A DNA stretch of 64,000 bases, taken from contig CAYTFZ010000004.1 of the NCBI GenBank assembly GCA_964437215.1, forward strand, positions 1 through 64,000. Direction: 5' to 3'. The translations under genes were made by a program, and so were the position numbers. The DNA comes from JAAYAN01 sp964437215 (GTDB taxonomy: Bacteria > Bacteroidota > Ignavibacteria > Ignavibacteriales > Melioribacteraceae). The notes below the pieces were generated by a model. It saw nothing but the letters and a program-made list of their open reading frames with translations, was not told where the DNA came from and made no database searches. Positions 7,439-15,613 of the stretch are shown in pieces (the stretch's first letter is position 1; each line of letters begins with the position of its first letter).

Positions 7439-9415
7439 TTAATTGCTGCTGTCTTTTGATTGCAGTCTTTCCGGAATATACTGCTTGTTATTTTTTATTT
7501 GCCATTGTGCAGTCTGGAGATTTACTTTAGCATATTCCTCCATTCCGGCAGAAATATCTGATAAAGAATCGTAGTAATTGGTTTTATCGGCAGATTTGTA
7601 TTTATGAAGTGATTTTAATCCGTTATCTCTTACAATCAAGAAATAATCGCTGTTAAGCACACCGAATTTATCGTCAGCCGAAAAATAAATATACGGACGT
7701 TTTTCTTTGAAAAGATCAATCCCTAAAGTGTTATTAGTGTAGTTAAAGTTTAAAATACCCATCAGTGTAGGAAAAATATCTATCTGTCCGGAAATGGAAG
7801 AATTTATCTGTCCTTCCGGAAAAAGAGCAGGACAATAAATAATAAAAGGGGAATGATGATATTCGAGGGGCATATCGTATTCAGCTTTTTTTACGGATCC
7901 GTGATCGGCGGTAAAAACAAAAATAGTGTTTTCAAACCACTTTTGTTTTTGGGCAGATTTGATGAACCGGCTTATTGACCAGTCGGCATATTCTACAATT
8001 TTTTCTTCATCCTTATTGGATTTTGGATTAAAATAATCGGGAATTACAAAAGGCTGGTGATCGCTTGCCGTCATGTAAACGGCAAGAAACGGTTTTCCCT
8101 TTTTACTGTAATTATTAAGGTAAGGAATTGAAAAATTGAAAAGATAATCATCGCATACTCCAAGGGTACTTTTAATTCTTTCGGCGGGATAATCATCCTG
8201 AGAAATAACTTCATCAAAATCGTTTAATTTTAAAAATCCTTCCGCGTTATCAAACTGTCCGTCGTGCGTTGTAAAATAAATAGATGAATAATCGTATTTT
8301 TTAAGCGTGCTGCTTATTCCGTTATATCTTTTCATTGCCGAACCTTTCATAGGATGCTGCCTGAAAATTGCGGGATACGAAAAAAGCGTACTGAAAATTC
8401 CGTTGAAAGTATGAATTCCGGCAGTGTAATAATTATTGAAAACACAGCTTTTGCTTGAAAGACTGTCGAGAAAAGGAGTAAGATTATTTTCGTTGCCGAA
8501 CCAGCCCATTTTGGAAGAGCTCATACTTTCCATTATTACAATTACAACATTGAATTTTTCCTGTGGCAAACCGGATGGGTTTTTTATTTCCCTTGCAACC
8601 GGATATTCGCTGTTTTCAGGTTCATATTTAAAATATTCCTGGAATTTTTGAAGCGCTTTATTTTCATCATAAATGTTTATAAATGCGTTTTCGGGTTTCG
8701 AAGCATCCAGATAACTGCGGAGGAAAGTAAAAACCGGATTTAATCCGAGCTGGTTTAGAAATGCATCGTTTGAGAAATATGCGGTTCCAACCTGAATAGG
8801 GGCCTTAAAGGCTATGCGTCCTCTTATGGACAGGAATATTAAAAGAAAAAACAAAACCGATATCAAAGCATTTTTAAGATAAAATAAAGCCGGACGAGAA
8901 TTTTTCTGTTTGTTTTCTTTAAAAATTGAAGAAAGTCTTTTTACTAAAAAGAAAACAAAAACAAGAAAAGGAATTACGTAAAGCCAGTATAAAGGCGTTT
9001 GAATTATCATATTAAACATAAATGCCGGACTTTCAATCCATTCGAAAACAGATATCGTAAGACGCGAAAAAAAATGGTTGAAATATGGAATATCAATCGA
9101 ACAAATTAAAAAGGCAAGCGAATACATTACCGATAAATAAATAACAAGCACTTTATCGATTGCAGGAAATCCTCGTTTAAAAAATGAAAGTGCAGTCATT
9201 ATTAAAAAGGGAAGAATTAAAATATATCCCGAAATTACAGTATCAAAACGAAATCCCATAAAAAAAGCCTGCAAAGCAAGAGATAATTTCTCGTTACCCG
9301 CACTGATAAATTTTTCATATTCTGTAAGAAATAAAATGATTCTGAAAATAGTGAAAACCAGCAGCCCGGATAAATAAACTTTTAATATTTTTTGGATATG
9401 ATTGTAAGAATTCAA
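7439..9415 (-). CDS. LTA-synthase-like membrane sulfatase / phosphoglycerol transferase
   Basis: About 658 residues: four to five membrane segments in the first 220 residues, then a periplasmic alkaline-phosphatase-fold domain. Visible motifs are VIVIMESMSSSKMG (metal-binding E), AGIHTFNGIFSTL (the T is the presumed nucleophile), and FTADHGS (metal-binding DH). LTA-synthase family enzymes move phosphoglycerol or phosphoethanolamine head groups from phospholipids to envelope glycans. The open frame runs up to a TTG at 9484 that would overlap the divergent gene; the TTG at 9415 is preferred because GGAAG lies upstream of it, though the spacing is long. The start is therefore uncertain. It is followed six bases later by the propeller lipoprotein, and divergent from the ATP-grasp/GNAT cassette. 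Confidence 0.8.
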   Translation of the reverse strand: MNSYNHIQKILKVYLSGLLVFTIFRIILFLTEYEKFISAGNEKLSLALQAFFMGFRFDTVISGYILILPFLIMTALSFFKRGFPAIDKVLVIYLSVMYSLAFLICSIDIPYFNHFFSRLTISVFEWIESPAFMFNMIIQTPLYWLYVIPFLVFVFFLVKRLSSIFKENKQKNSRPALFYLKNALISVLFFLLIFLSIRGRIAFKAPIQVGTAYFSNDAFLNQLGLNPVFTFLRSYLDASKPENAFINIYDENKALQKFQEYFKYEPENSEYPVAREIKNPSGLPQEKFNVVIVIMESMSSSKMGWFGNENNLTPFLDSLSSKSCVFNNYYTAGIHTFNGIFSTLFSYPAIFRQHPMKGSAMKRYNGISSTLKKYDYSSIYFTTHDGQFDNAEGFLKLNDFDEVISQDDYPAERIKSTLGVCDDYLFNFSIPYLNNYSKKGKPFLAVYMTASDHQPFVIPDYFNPKSNKDEEKIVEYADWSISRFIKSAQKQKWFENTIFVFTADHGSVKKAEYDMPLEYHHSPFIIYCPALFPEGQINSSISGQIDIFPTLMGILNFNYTNNTLGIDLFKEKRPYIYFSADDKFGVLNSDYFLIVRDNGLKSLHKYKSADKTNYYDSLSDISAGMEEYAKVNLQTAQWQIKNNKQYIPERLQSKDSSN

Positions 9416-9496
9416 GATTTTAATAATAAACTTCCTTAATTTAAAAACGATAACAAAAATTATTATTTTTTGAAAAAAAAACAAACCCCGAAAAAA

Positions 9497-10084
9497 ATGA
9501 AATTAGTTCAGAAAGTAGTTAATTATGCAGTATTTAAATTTAAAAAACATATATTTAACGTTAATACAATTATCGAAGCCGAGTTCGATTTAACAAAATC
9601 CATAAGAGAAATTGACCCTTTAATAAAAATAAATTCCGAAAAGATTTCGGAAAAACATCTGGAAAGATTATCTGCCAGCCTGCCGCAGAATAAAATAGAA
9701 AAGATGAAAGACCGGCTTAACAAGGATTTTTACGGTATTGCGCTTGTAACTGAATCGGGAGAAATTACTTCGTACGGATGGATTACTTTTAAAGATGATA
9801 ACGATTCTTCTACCGGGATATTAATGAAGGCAACATCCGAAACAGCAATACTAATTGATGCTTTTACCTTTCCGGAATTCAGAGGCAAAAAACTGCAATC
9901 TTATTTAACGGCAAAACGTTTGGAGTTATTAAAAAGTATGAATTATAAAAAATGCATTGCAGCATATCTTAAAAATAACCTCTTTTCCAGAAAAAATTTC
10001 ATTTCGGCTGGTTTTACAGAGACATTCAAATGGACAGTAATAAATTTTTCTGGTTATAAAAAGGCAATAAAACATAAAATTTAA
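9497..10084 (+). CDS. GNAT-family N-acetyltransferase-like protein (cassette gene 1)
   Basis: About 195 residues with a C-terminal GNAT fold: YGWITF strand, then DAFTFPEFRGKKLQSYL, which is the acetyl-CoA-binding region (a variant of the R/Q-x2-G-x-G/A loop), and a final AGFTETF strand. The block TFPEFR...LQ...KRL recurs in the GNAT at 12399-12974, so the two are paralogues. The open frame reaches a TTG at 9470, but ATG 9497 is a more natural start; no clear ribosome binding site is seen for either. It begins a plus-strand run of six genes with few gaps. Acceptor is unknown; the setting suggests a surface polymer precursor. Confidence 0.72.
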   Translation: MKLVQKVVNYAVFKFKKHIFNVNTIIEAEFDLTKSIREIDPLIKINSEKISEKHLERLSASLPQNKIEKMKDRLNKDFYGIALVTESGEITSYGWITFKDDNDSSTGILMKATSETAILIDAFTFPEFRGKKLQSYLTAKRLELLKSMNYKKCIAAYLKNNLFSRKNFISAGFTETFKWTVINFSGYKKAIKHKI

Positions 10085-10143
10085 GATTAAAAATATTTTA
10101 TTAGAACTTCATTTCATAAATTTCCGTAAACCGTTTATTTTTT

Positions 10144-11280
10144 TTGGAAAACAATTTGCTCAGCAAAATAATTACACTATTAATTCACCTTCGAAGAGAC
10201 TTAAAAGAAATACCAGAAATTTTAAGTTTTGCAAAAAAAACATCCAGCAGTTATAAAAACTCTTTTATACTTAATATTTTCAGATCTCTTTGGCTGAAAT
10301 ACAAACATAATTTTTCACCTAAGGAATACTTCTATCATGGTTATCTTGATCCCAAAAATTTCAAGGATAAAAAAAAGGAATTTATCAGTCGTAAAAAACT
10401 TTCGGAGATGCAGTTGAAAGTCAACCCTGCCGGGTACAAACTTTTAACTGAAGACAAATCGTATTTTCATAAATTTTGTAAATCGGCAAATCTGCCGGTT
10501 CCGGTATTTTACGGGGTTTACCTGCGTCAGTTTTACGGAACAGACGAATCCGGCAAAATATTGAAGGGAGAAAAAAAATGGCAGGAATATTTTTCAGAAA
10601 AAGTAAATGGCGGTTTTGTAATTAAACCTTCAAAAGGCGTTTACGGAAAAAGTATTTCGACTTTTACAAATACAAACGGAGTTCTTAAAGACATTAATGG
10701 AAATACAATATCAGCTGGAAATATTTTGGATTTGATGAATTCGGATGGGAAGTATAATAGTTTTATAATAGAAAAAAGACTCGTAGCTTGTAAAGAATTG
10801 TCTGAAATGCTTGGGTCGGATAATCTTCACACTTTAAGATTAATTACGTTTGCAAACTCGGCTGATGATGCGGAGGTTCTGTCGGCTGAGCTTAAAATTA
10901 TAAATGGCAATAATTTTGCTGCAAATATTGATTTCGGCTCAACCGGAAATTTGATTTCGCAAGTGGATTTAAATTCAGGCGTACTTGTAAACTTAATTAT
11001 GTGCAATCGGGAAAGCGGGCAAAATATTTTTTTAGATAAAATTCCTGCCACCGGGTTGAATATTACTGAAGTATTTATCCCTCAATTTAATGAAGCAAAA
11101 AAAATGGCACTGAATGCAGCAAAAATATTTCTGCCCATAAGGTTTATCGGCTGGGACATTGCTGTTACAGACGATGGAGTTTTTTTGCTTGAAGGAAATA
11201 TGTATTTCGATTTTCCTACAAGCGAAGATGAATATAAGAAAATAAGAAAAAAATTTACGGAAATATTAACCCGATTATAA
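10144..11280 (+). CDS. ATP-grasp protein, sugar-transfer-associated type (cassette gene 2)
   Basis: A 378-residue protein with ATP-grasp landmarks: KPSKGVYGKSI near 160-170 (nucleotide-binding loop), IIEKRLVACKEL, STGNLIS, and the metal-binding end GWDIAVTDDGVFLLEGN (D, E and N) near 335-355. This matches the family often called sugar-transfer-associated ATP-grasp, whose members occur in surface polysaccharide loci; ATP-grasp enzymes ligate a carboxylate to an amine or thiol through an acyl-phosphate. No ATG is available near the N-terminus; TTG at 10144 or TTG at 10156 must be used. Alignment with the paralogue at 11284 (SKIIT.L.HL.RD against AKIIL.LRHLKRD) supports a start at one of these. 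It is separated from the paralogue by three bases. Confidence 0.78.
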   Translation: MENNLLSKIITLLIHLRRDLKEIPEILSFAKKTSSSYKNSFILNIFRSLWLKYKHNFSPKEYFYHGYLDPKNFKDKKKEFISRKKLSEMQLKVNPAGYKLLTEDKSYFHKFCKSANLPVPVFYGVYLRQFYGTDESGKILKGEKKWQEYFSEKVNGGFVIKPSKGVYGKSISTFTNTNGVLKDINGNTISAGNILDLMNSDGKYNSFIIEKRLVACKELSEMLGSDNLHTLRLITFANSADDAEVLSAELKIINGNNFAANIDFGSTGNLISQVDLNSGVLVNLIMCNRESGQNIFLDKIPATGLNITEVFIPQFNEAKKMALNAAKIFLPIRFIGWDIAVTDDGVFLLEGNMYFDFPTSEDEYKKIRKKFTEILTRL

Positions 11281-11283
11281 TAA

Positions 11284-12402
11284 ATGAGTATTGCTAAGAT
11301 AATTTTGAAGTTAAGACATTTAAAACGCGATTGCGGATATGTTTCCCAGTTGATTAAACTTTCTTTTTCCGAAAGCACTAATTACTTGAATCCGCCGCAT
11401 AGAATATTTTTTCATGGTGTAAAATTGCTTTTAAAATATCGTTTTACTCCTTATTTTTCAAAAGATCTCGGCATTCTCAATCCTTCAACTGAAATATCTG
11501 TTATCGAACAACTAATCAGCCGCGAAAGATTTTCCGAAATCCAGCTTAAAATCAATCCTCTTGAATTTACACCGCTTACCGAAAATAAAGGTCTGTTTTA
11601 TCATTTTTGCCGCTTGAATAAAATTCCTCATCCGGAAGTTTATGCAGAATATTTTAAAGATTCATTCGGATTTATTAAAGATTTTAACGGACTGCCAAAT
11701 GAAACCGATTGGGTTGAATGGTTTGAAAATAAAAGTCCCAACGAAATTGTTATTAAACCTCATCTGGGTGTTTACGGGCATGGAATTCTTCCGGTAAAAA
11801 GGTTAAAAAACAAACTTTACGATTTTTCCGGAAAGGAAATGTTGCCAGATACAATAATTGATTTTATAAAAAACAATAAAGAATTTAACAGTTTTTTAAT
11901 TCAGGAAAGATTGAAAGCCCATAAAAGTCTGAAAATATTAACCGGGAACGAAAATATTTCATCTGTTCGAATAGTAACCTTAATTGAAAAAAATGATGAT
12001 GTGAAAATATTATATGCAGCCGTAAAACTTGTATCTGGCAAAAATTTTATAGATAACCACGAAAGAGGTTCTACCGGAAATGTTATTGCTTTGCTTGATA
12101 TTTCGAACGGAGAAATCCAGACTGCATTTTGCGCGGCCGATAAACTTGGCAAAGCGGGCGAAGTGAATCTTCATCCAATAAGCGGAAAAGAGATTATCGG
12201 GTTCAGAATACCGATGTGGAGCGATCTTGTAAATACAGTGAAATTTGCCGCGTTAAAATTTAAACCTTTACGCACTGCAGGCTGGGATGCAGCTGTGACT
12301 GATGACGGAATCAAAATTTTAGAAGCAAATGCATTGTTCGATCCGCCGAATTTTTTCAGTAAAGGACGGATTATTGAAAAAGAATTGTTGGAAAAACAAT
12401 GA
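11284..12402 (+). CDS. ATP-grasp protein, paralogue of the previous gene (cassette gene 3)
   Basis: A 372-residue ATP-grasp protein that parallels the preceding gene along its length: REFSEIQLKINP-like block near 85, KPHLGVYGHGI loop near 160, IQERLKAHKSLKILTG, STGNVIALLD, and terminal GWDAAVTDDGIKILEAN. The last motif has EAN where the neighbour has EGN, and the regions after it diverge, so the two copies probably act on different substrates. It overlaps the next gene by four bases (ATGA), a sign of translational coupling. A role in activating a carboxylate for a surface polymer is inference from family and neighbours. Confidence 0.8.
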   Translation: MSIAKIILKLRHLKRDCGYVSQLIKLSFSESTNYLNPPHRIFFHGVKLLLKYRFTPYFSKDLGILNPSTEISVIEQLISRERFSEIQLKINPLEFTPLTENKGLFYHFCRLNKIPHPEVYAEYFKDSFGFIKDFNGLPNETDWVEWFENKSPNEIVIKPHLGVYGHGILPVKRLKNKLYDFSGKEMLPDTIIDFIKNNKEFNSFLIQERLKAHKSLKILTGNENISSVRIVTLIEKNDDVKILYAAVKLVSGKNFIDNHERGSTGNVIALLDISNGEIQTAFCAADKLGKAGEVNLHPISGKEIIGFRIPMWSDLVNTVKFAALKFKPLRTAGWDAAVTDDGIKILEANALFDPPNFFSKGRIIEKELLEKQ

Positions 12403-12974
12403 TAAGTAAAATTATTAATGCGCTTATTTTTTTGTTTACGAAATATATTTATTTCCAAAAGTACTTTACTGTAGGGGTTCTTAACCTTAATTCGATTTTT
12501 ACAGATAAAGATTTTACAGACAACTTTGAAATCGAAGAGTTGGATTTTAAAGATAAACTCGGTTTAAGTATGCCCGATGAAAAATTCGTTCAAAAATATT
12601 ACACTCGCTGTAAAAGAAATATGAAATGTTATATTTGCAAAGTTAATGGTAAAATTGCGGGTATATCCTGGATTTCTTTTTCAAGAAAATTTAACGAAGG
12701 CGTAAAAATAAATATGCGTTCAAAAGATGCTTTACTTTTGGAATCATTTACATTTCCTGAATTCAGAAACCGGGGAATTCAGAAAGCGCTTATTCAAAAA
12801 AGACTTTTATGGCTTAAGCGTAACAATTTTGAACGAGTATTTGTAATTTACGAGCCGGATAATATTTATTCCGAAAGAGCACTGATGCGTAATGGTTTTA
12901 CAGTTTATAAAAGATTAAAAGTTTTTAGAATTATAGGTTTCTATTTCCAAAAAAATGCAAAGCTGCGAAAATGA
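12399..12974 (+). CDS. GNAT-family N-acetyltransferase-like protein (cassette gene 4)
   Basis: A 191-residue GNAT fold protein. The acetyl-CoA-binding region is ESFTFPEFRNRGIQKALI (near 116-133), with RNRGIQ fitting the usual R-x-x-G-x-A/Q loop better than its paralogue at 9497. The closing RALMRNGFTVYKR strand is typical. The start overlaps the ATP-grasp stop by four bases and its own stop overlaps the next start by four bases, so genes 3-5 are translationally coupled. The N-terminal 25 residues are hydrophobic and basic (IINALIFLFTKYIYF), which may place it at the membrane. Acceptor unknown. Confidence 0.77.
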   Translation: MISKIINALIFLFTKYIYFQKYFTVGVLNLNSIFTDKDFTDNFEIEELDFKDKLGLSMPDEKFVQKYYTRCKRNMKCYICKVNGKIAGISWISFSRKFNEGVKINMRSKDALLLESFTFPEFRNRGIQKALIQKRLLWLKRNNFERVFVIYEPDNIYSERALMRNGFTVYKRLKVFRIIGFYFQKNAKLRK

Positions 12975-14068
12975 TAAAAATTAAAAGAGTTGACAATTTT
13001 ACGGATTTTATAGAGTTAGAAAAATTATGGGAAGATTTGCTTGAAGAATGTTTGGATAAGCACATTCAGCTATCGTTTGACTGGTGCAGGACATGGATGG
13101 AAATTTTTGGAAAAAAAACGGAATTATTTGTACTTATTGCCGAAAACGATGATGAAATTTTAGGGATTGCTCCGCTGACAATTTTAAAAAATGGTACATT
13201 TTTCAGAAATTCCTTAAAATACCGGCAAGTTGTTTTTATCGGCACAGGTTTTACCGACCGTTCTGATTTTATAATAAAAAAACATAATGAAGAAATAGTA
13301 AGAGAATTCTTCAATTACATTTATCAAAACATAAATTTGTGGGATGAATTAGACTTAAGACAGATTAATACATTGTCATCAAATTTCGAACTGGTAAAAA
13401 AGTATTCGCAAAGCAATCTGATTAACGAGTATAAATTTTTCAAAGTAATTAACACGCCTTATCTGCCAATTGAAGGCGATTTTGAAACCTACTTAAGCGG
13501 ACGCGCTAAACTATTCCGAAAACAATTACGGATGTACACAAACAATCTAACCGAAGATGGCAAGACACTCGATTTTGAAGTAATAACAGAAGTAAAAGAT
13601 GAGCATATCAATTTGATAATTGAAATGGCTGAATACAGAAAATCGCTTTTCGAACGCAGAAATATTTTTCTTGAAAAACAGAAGCTTGATTTCATAAAAA
13701 AAATGATACCGCTGTTTAACAAAAAAAACAGGATACTTCTTTTTTTTCTCAAATACGAAGGCAATTTGTTAAGTTATGATTTTACTTTTAGTTACAATAA
13801 AACTGTTTATGATTGGAATACATCCTATAATCCAGACTTTAAAAAGTTTTCTGTCGGCCGGCTTTTAAATAAATTTATTATAGAGTATTGTTTTGCAAAC
13901 GGTTACAAGGTTTATGATCTTATGGCGGGAGATGAAGAATATAAACTGAAATGGACAAAGGTTTTTAGCGAAAACTATAATTTACGGGTAAGGAAAAAGA
14001 ATATAAAATTTTCTGTAGCAAACTATTATGAAAGAGTTAAAAAAATGGTAAAGAAAACTAATGTTTAA
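12971..14068 (+). CDS. CelD/BcsL-type (FemAB-fold) acyltransferase (cassette gene 5)
   Basis: A 365-residue protein of the double-GNAT type known as Acetyltransf_6 or BioF2-like, related to CelD/BcsL and FemAB. Seen: an N-terminal half-domain with LSFDWCRTWMEIFG and ILGIAPLTI; then the central FRKQLRMYTNN helix and the C-terminal half with LLSYDFTFSYNKTVYDWNTSYNP and the family-typical VYDLMAGDEEYKLKW ending. Members acylate polysaccharide or, in FemAB, add amino acids from aminoacyl-tRNA to a lipid-linked precursor. Its position between an ATP-grasp/GNAT set and a flippase suggests action on a lipid-linked intermediate, but that is inference. It overlaps the flippase start by eight bases. 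Confidence 0.8.
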   Translation: MIKIKRVDNFTDFIELEKLWEDLLEECLDKHIQLSFDWCRTWMEIFGKKTELFVLIAENDDEILGIAPLTILKNGTFFRNSLKYRQVVFIGTGFTDRSDFIIKKHNEEIVREFFNYIYQNINLWDELDLRQINTLSSNFELVKKYSQSNLINEYKFFKVINTPYLPIEGDFETYLSGRAKLFRKQLRMYTNNLTEDGKTLDFEVITEVKDEHINLIIEMAEYRKSLFERRNIFLEKQKLDFIKKMIPLFNKKNRILLFFLKYEGNLLSYDFTFSYNKTVYDWNTSYNPDFKKFSVGRLLNKFIIEYCFANGYKVYDLMAGDEEYKLKWTKVFSENYNLRVRKKNIKFSVANYYERVKKMVKKTNV

Positions 14069-15536
14069 CGATCTTAAAAAGCTGTTGAATCAATCTTTTA
14101 TTTACGGAATCAGCTCTGTAATAGAACCATTTATCAGATTTATAATGTTGCCGCTTTACACACGATATCTTACTCCTGAAGATTACGGGACACTGGCTCT
14201 TACCGGTGTTGTAGGAATGTTCCTTTCTTCTGTGATTGGGCTCGGAGTTTCTTCGGGAATGCTAAGGTTTTATTTTCAGTATAAAACTAAGGAAGAAAAG
14301 GATGAAGTTATAACTACGGTTATGATTTTTACAATTATATCTTCAGCTTTATATTTAACAGTACTTCTTGTAATAGAACCTTTTGTTTCAGGAGTTTTGT
14401 TTTCAATAGAAAATTCGGGTGTTTACTATAATCTTGTAATTGGGGGCACAGTACTTGAAATTGCAGCAACCCGGCTTTTTTCCGTTTTCAGAGCGGAAGA
14501 AAAAGTTAAAATATTTACAACATTTACAATTATATCATTAATAATACAATTTTTATTGAATATACTTTTTGTAGTTGTTTTTGAGCGCGGTGTTAGAGGA
14601 ATACTTGAGGCTACAATTATTTCTACAATATTCAGCATATTATTACTTATGCCTTCAGCAATTAAAGGCAAAAAAATGCGATTTTCTAAAACCAAACTAA
14701 AAGAAATCATTTCATTCAGTACTCCTCTTGTACCAGCAGCAATTTCGCATATTGTACTAAATCTTTCAAACAGGTATTTCCTCGATTATTTTATATCGAA
14801 ACGCGGAGTAGGAATTTTCCAGCTCGGAGTAGGAATATCCAATGTCCTTTCAATTGTAATAACAAAGCCATTTAAAATTGCCTGGCCCCCTTATATGTAC
14901 AGCGTTTCCGATAGACCTAATGCAAAAGATATTTACAGAAATGTGCTTGTTTACTATTCTTTTTTAGCATTTTGGGCAGCAATGGCAATTTCGGTAGCCG
15001 CAAAGGAAACCCTTGTAATTTTAACAACTCCGCCATTTTATTCTGCCTATAAAGTTGTTCCTTTGCTTGTTGTTTCGCTGGTTCTGTTCGGGATGATGGG
15101 AATTCTTGTAGCAGGAATTCATCTTACAAAAAAAACAAAATACGTATCATATATTTTTATGGTTGCAGCAATTCTAAATCTTGTGCTCAATTATTTCTTA
15201 ATACCTTTTGCAGGAATTCAGGGTGCGGCTCTTGCAACCGTAATAACATTTCTATTTATGAATATTAGCTACTTTGTGTATTCCCAAAGACTTTATCCAA
15301 TAAATCACGATTTTAAAAGGATGGCAATAATTGTGTTCGTTTCATCAGCTTTGTTCCTTTTTTCGAACTTTGTTATAACAGCTGATAATTTATTTCTAAC
15401 CATTCCATTAAAAGGTCTGATTATAATTTCTTTCCCGTTTGTTTTATGGCTTGCAGGTTTTTTTAATCCAAACGAAAAGGACAGAATAATATATATGTCA
15501 AAGCTCATTTATAATAAACTGACAAGAAAAAAATAA
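14061..15536 (+). CDS. Wzx-like oligosaccharide/lipid-linked polymer flippase (cassette gene 6)
   Basis: A 491-residue integral membrane protein with roughly 12-14 hydrophobic segments and the N-terminal signature of MOP-superfamily flippases: SFIYGISSVIEPFIRFIMLP then YTRYLTPEDYGTLAL. A loop near 230 carries SHIVLNLSNRYFLDYF. Such proteins translocate undecaprenyl-linked repeat units across the inner membrane. It ends the plus-strand cassette; no polymerase (Wzy) or glycosyltransferase is linked to it here. The start ATG lies eight bases inside the previous gene. Confidence 0.87.
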   Translation: MFNDLKKLLNQSFIYGISSVIEPFIRFIMLPLYTRYLTPEDYGTLALTGVVGMFLSSVIGLGVSSGMLRFYFQYKTKEEKDEVITTVMIFTIISSALYLTVLLVIEPFVSGVLFSIENSGVYYNLVIGGTVLEIAATRLFSVFRAEEKVKIFTTFTIISLIIQFLLNILFVVVFERGVRGILEATIISTIFSILLLMPSAIKGKKMRFSKTKLKEIISFSTPLVPAAISHIVLNLSNRYFLDYFISKRGVGIFQLGVGISNVLSIVITKPFKIAWPPYMYSVSDRPNAKDIYRNVLVYYSFLAFWAAMAISVAAKETLVILTTPPFYSAYKVVPLLVVSLVLFGMMGILVAGIHLTKKTKYVSYIFMVAAILNLVLNYFLIPFAGIQGAALATVITFLFMNISYFVYSQRLYPINHDFKRMAIIVFVSSALFLFSNFVITADNLFLTIPLKGLIIISFPFVLWLAGFFNPNEKDRIIYMSKLIYNKLTRKK

Positions 15537-15546
15537 AACGGTTGTG

Positions 15547-15580
15547 TTTGAATTATTTCTGCATATTTTCTTATATTTTG
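15547..15580 (+). promoter_or_regulatory. Putative Bacteroidota-type promoter for the ArgB-like gene
   Basis: TTTG (15547-15550) is followed after 21 bases by TATATTTTG (15572-15580), close to the known -33 TTG / -7 TAnnTTTG pattern of Bacteroidota sigma factors. The start codon is 34 bases further on. The -7 element has one extra T relative to the consensus. Confidence 0.4.
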
Positions 15581-15613
15581 CATTCTTTTTTAACTTTTAT
15601 GGAATAATTATAA

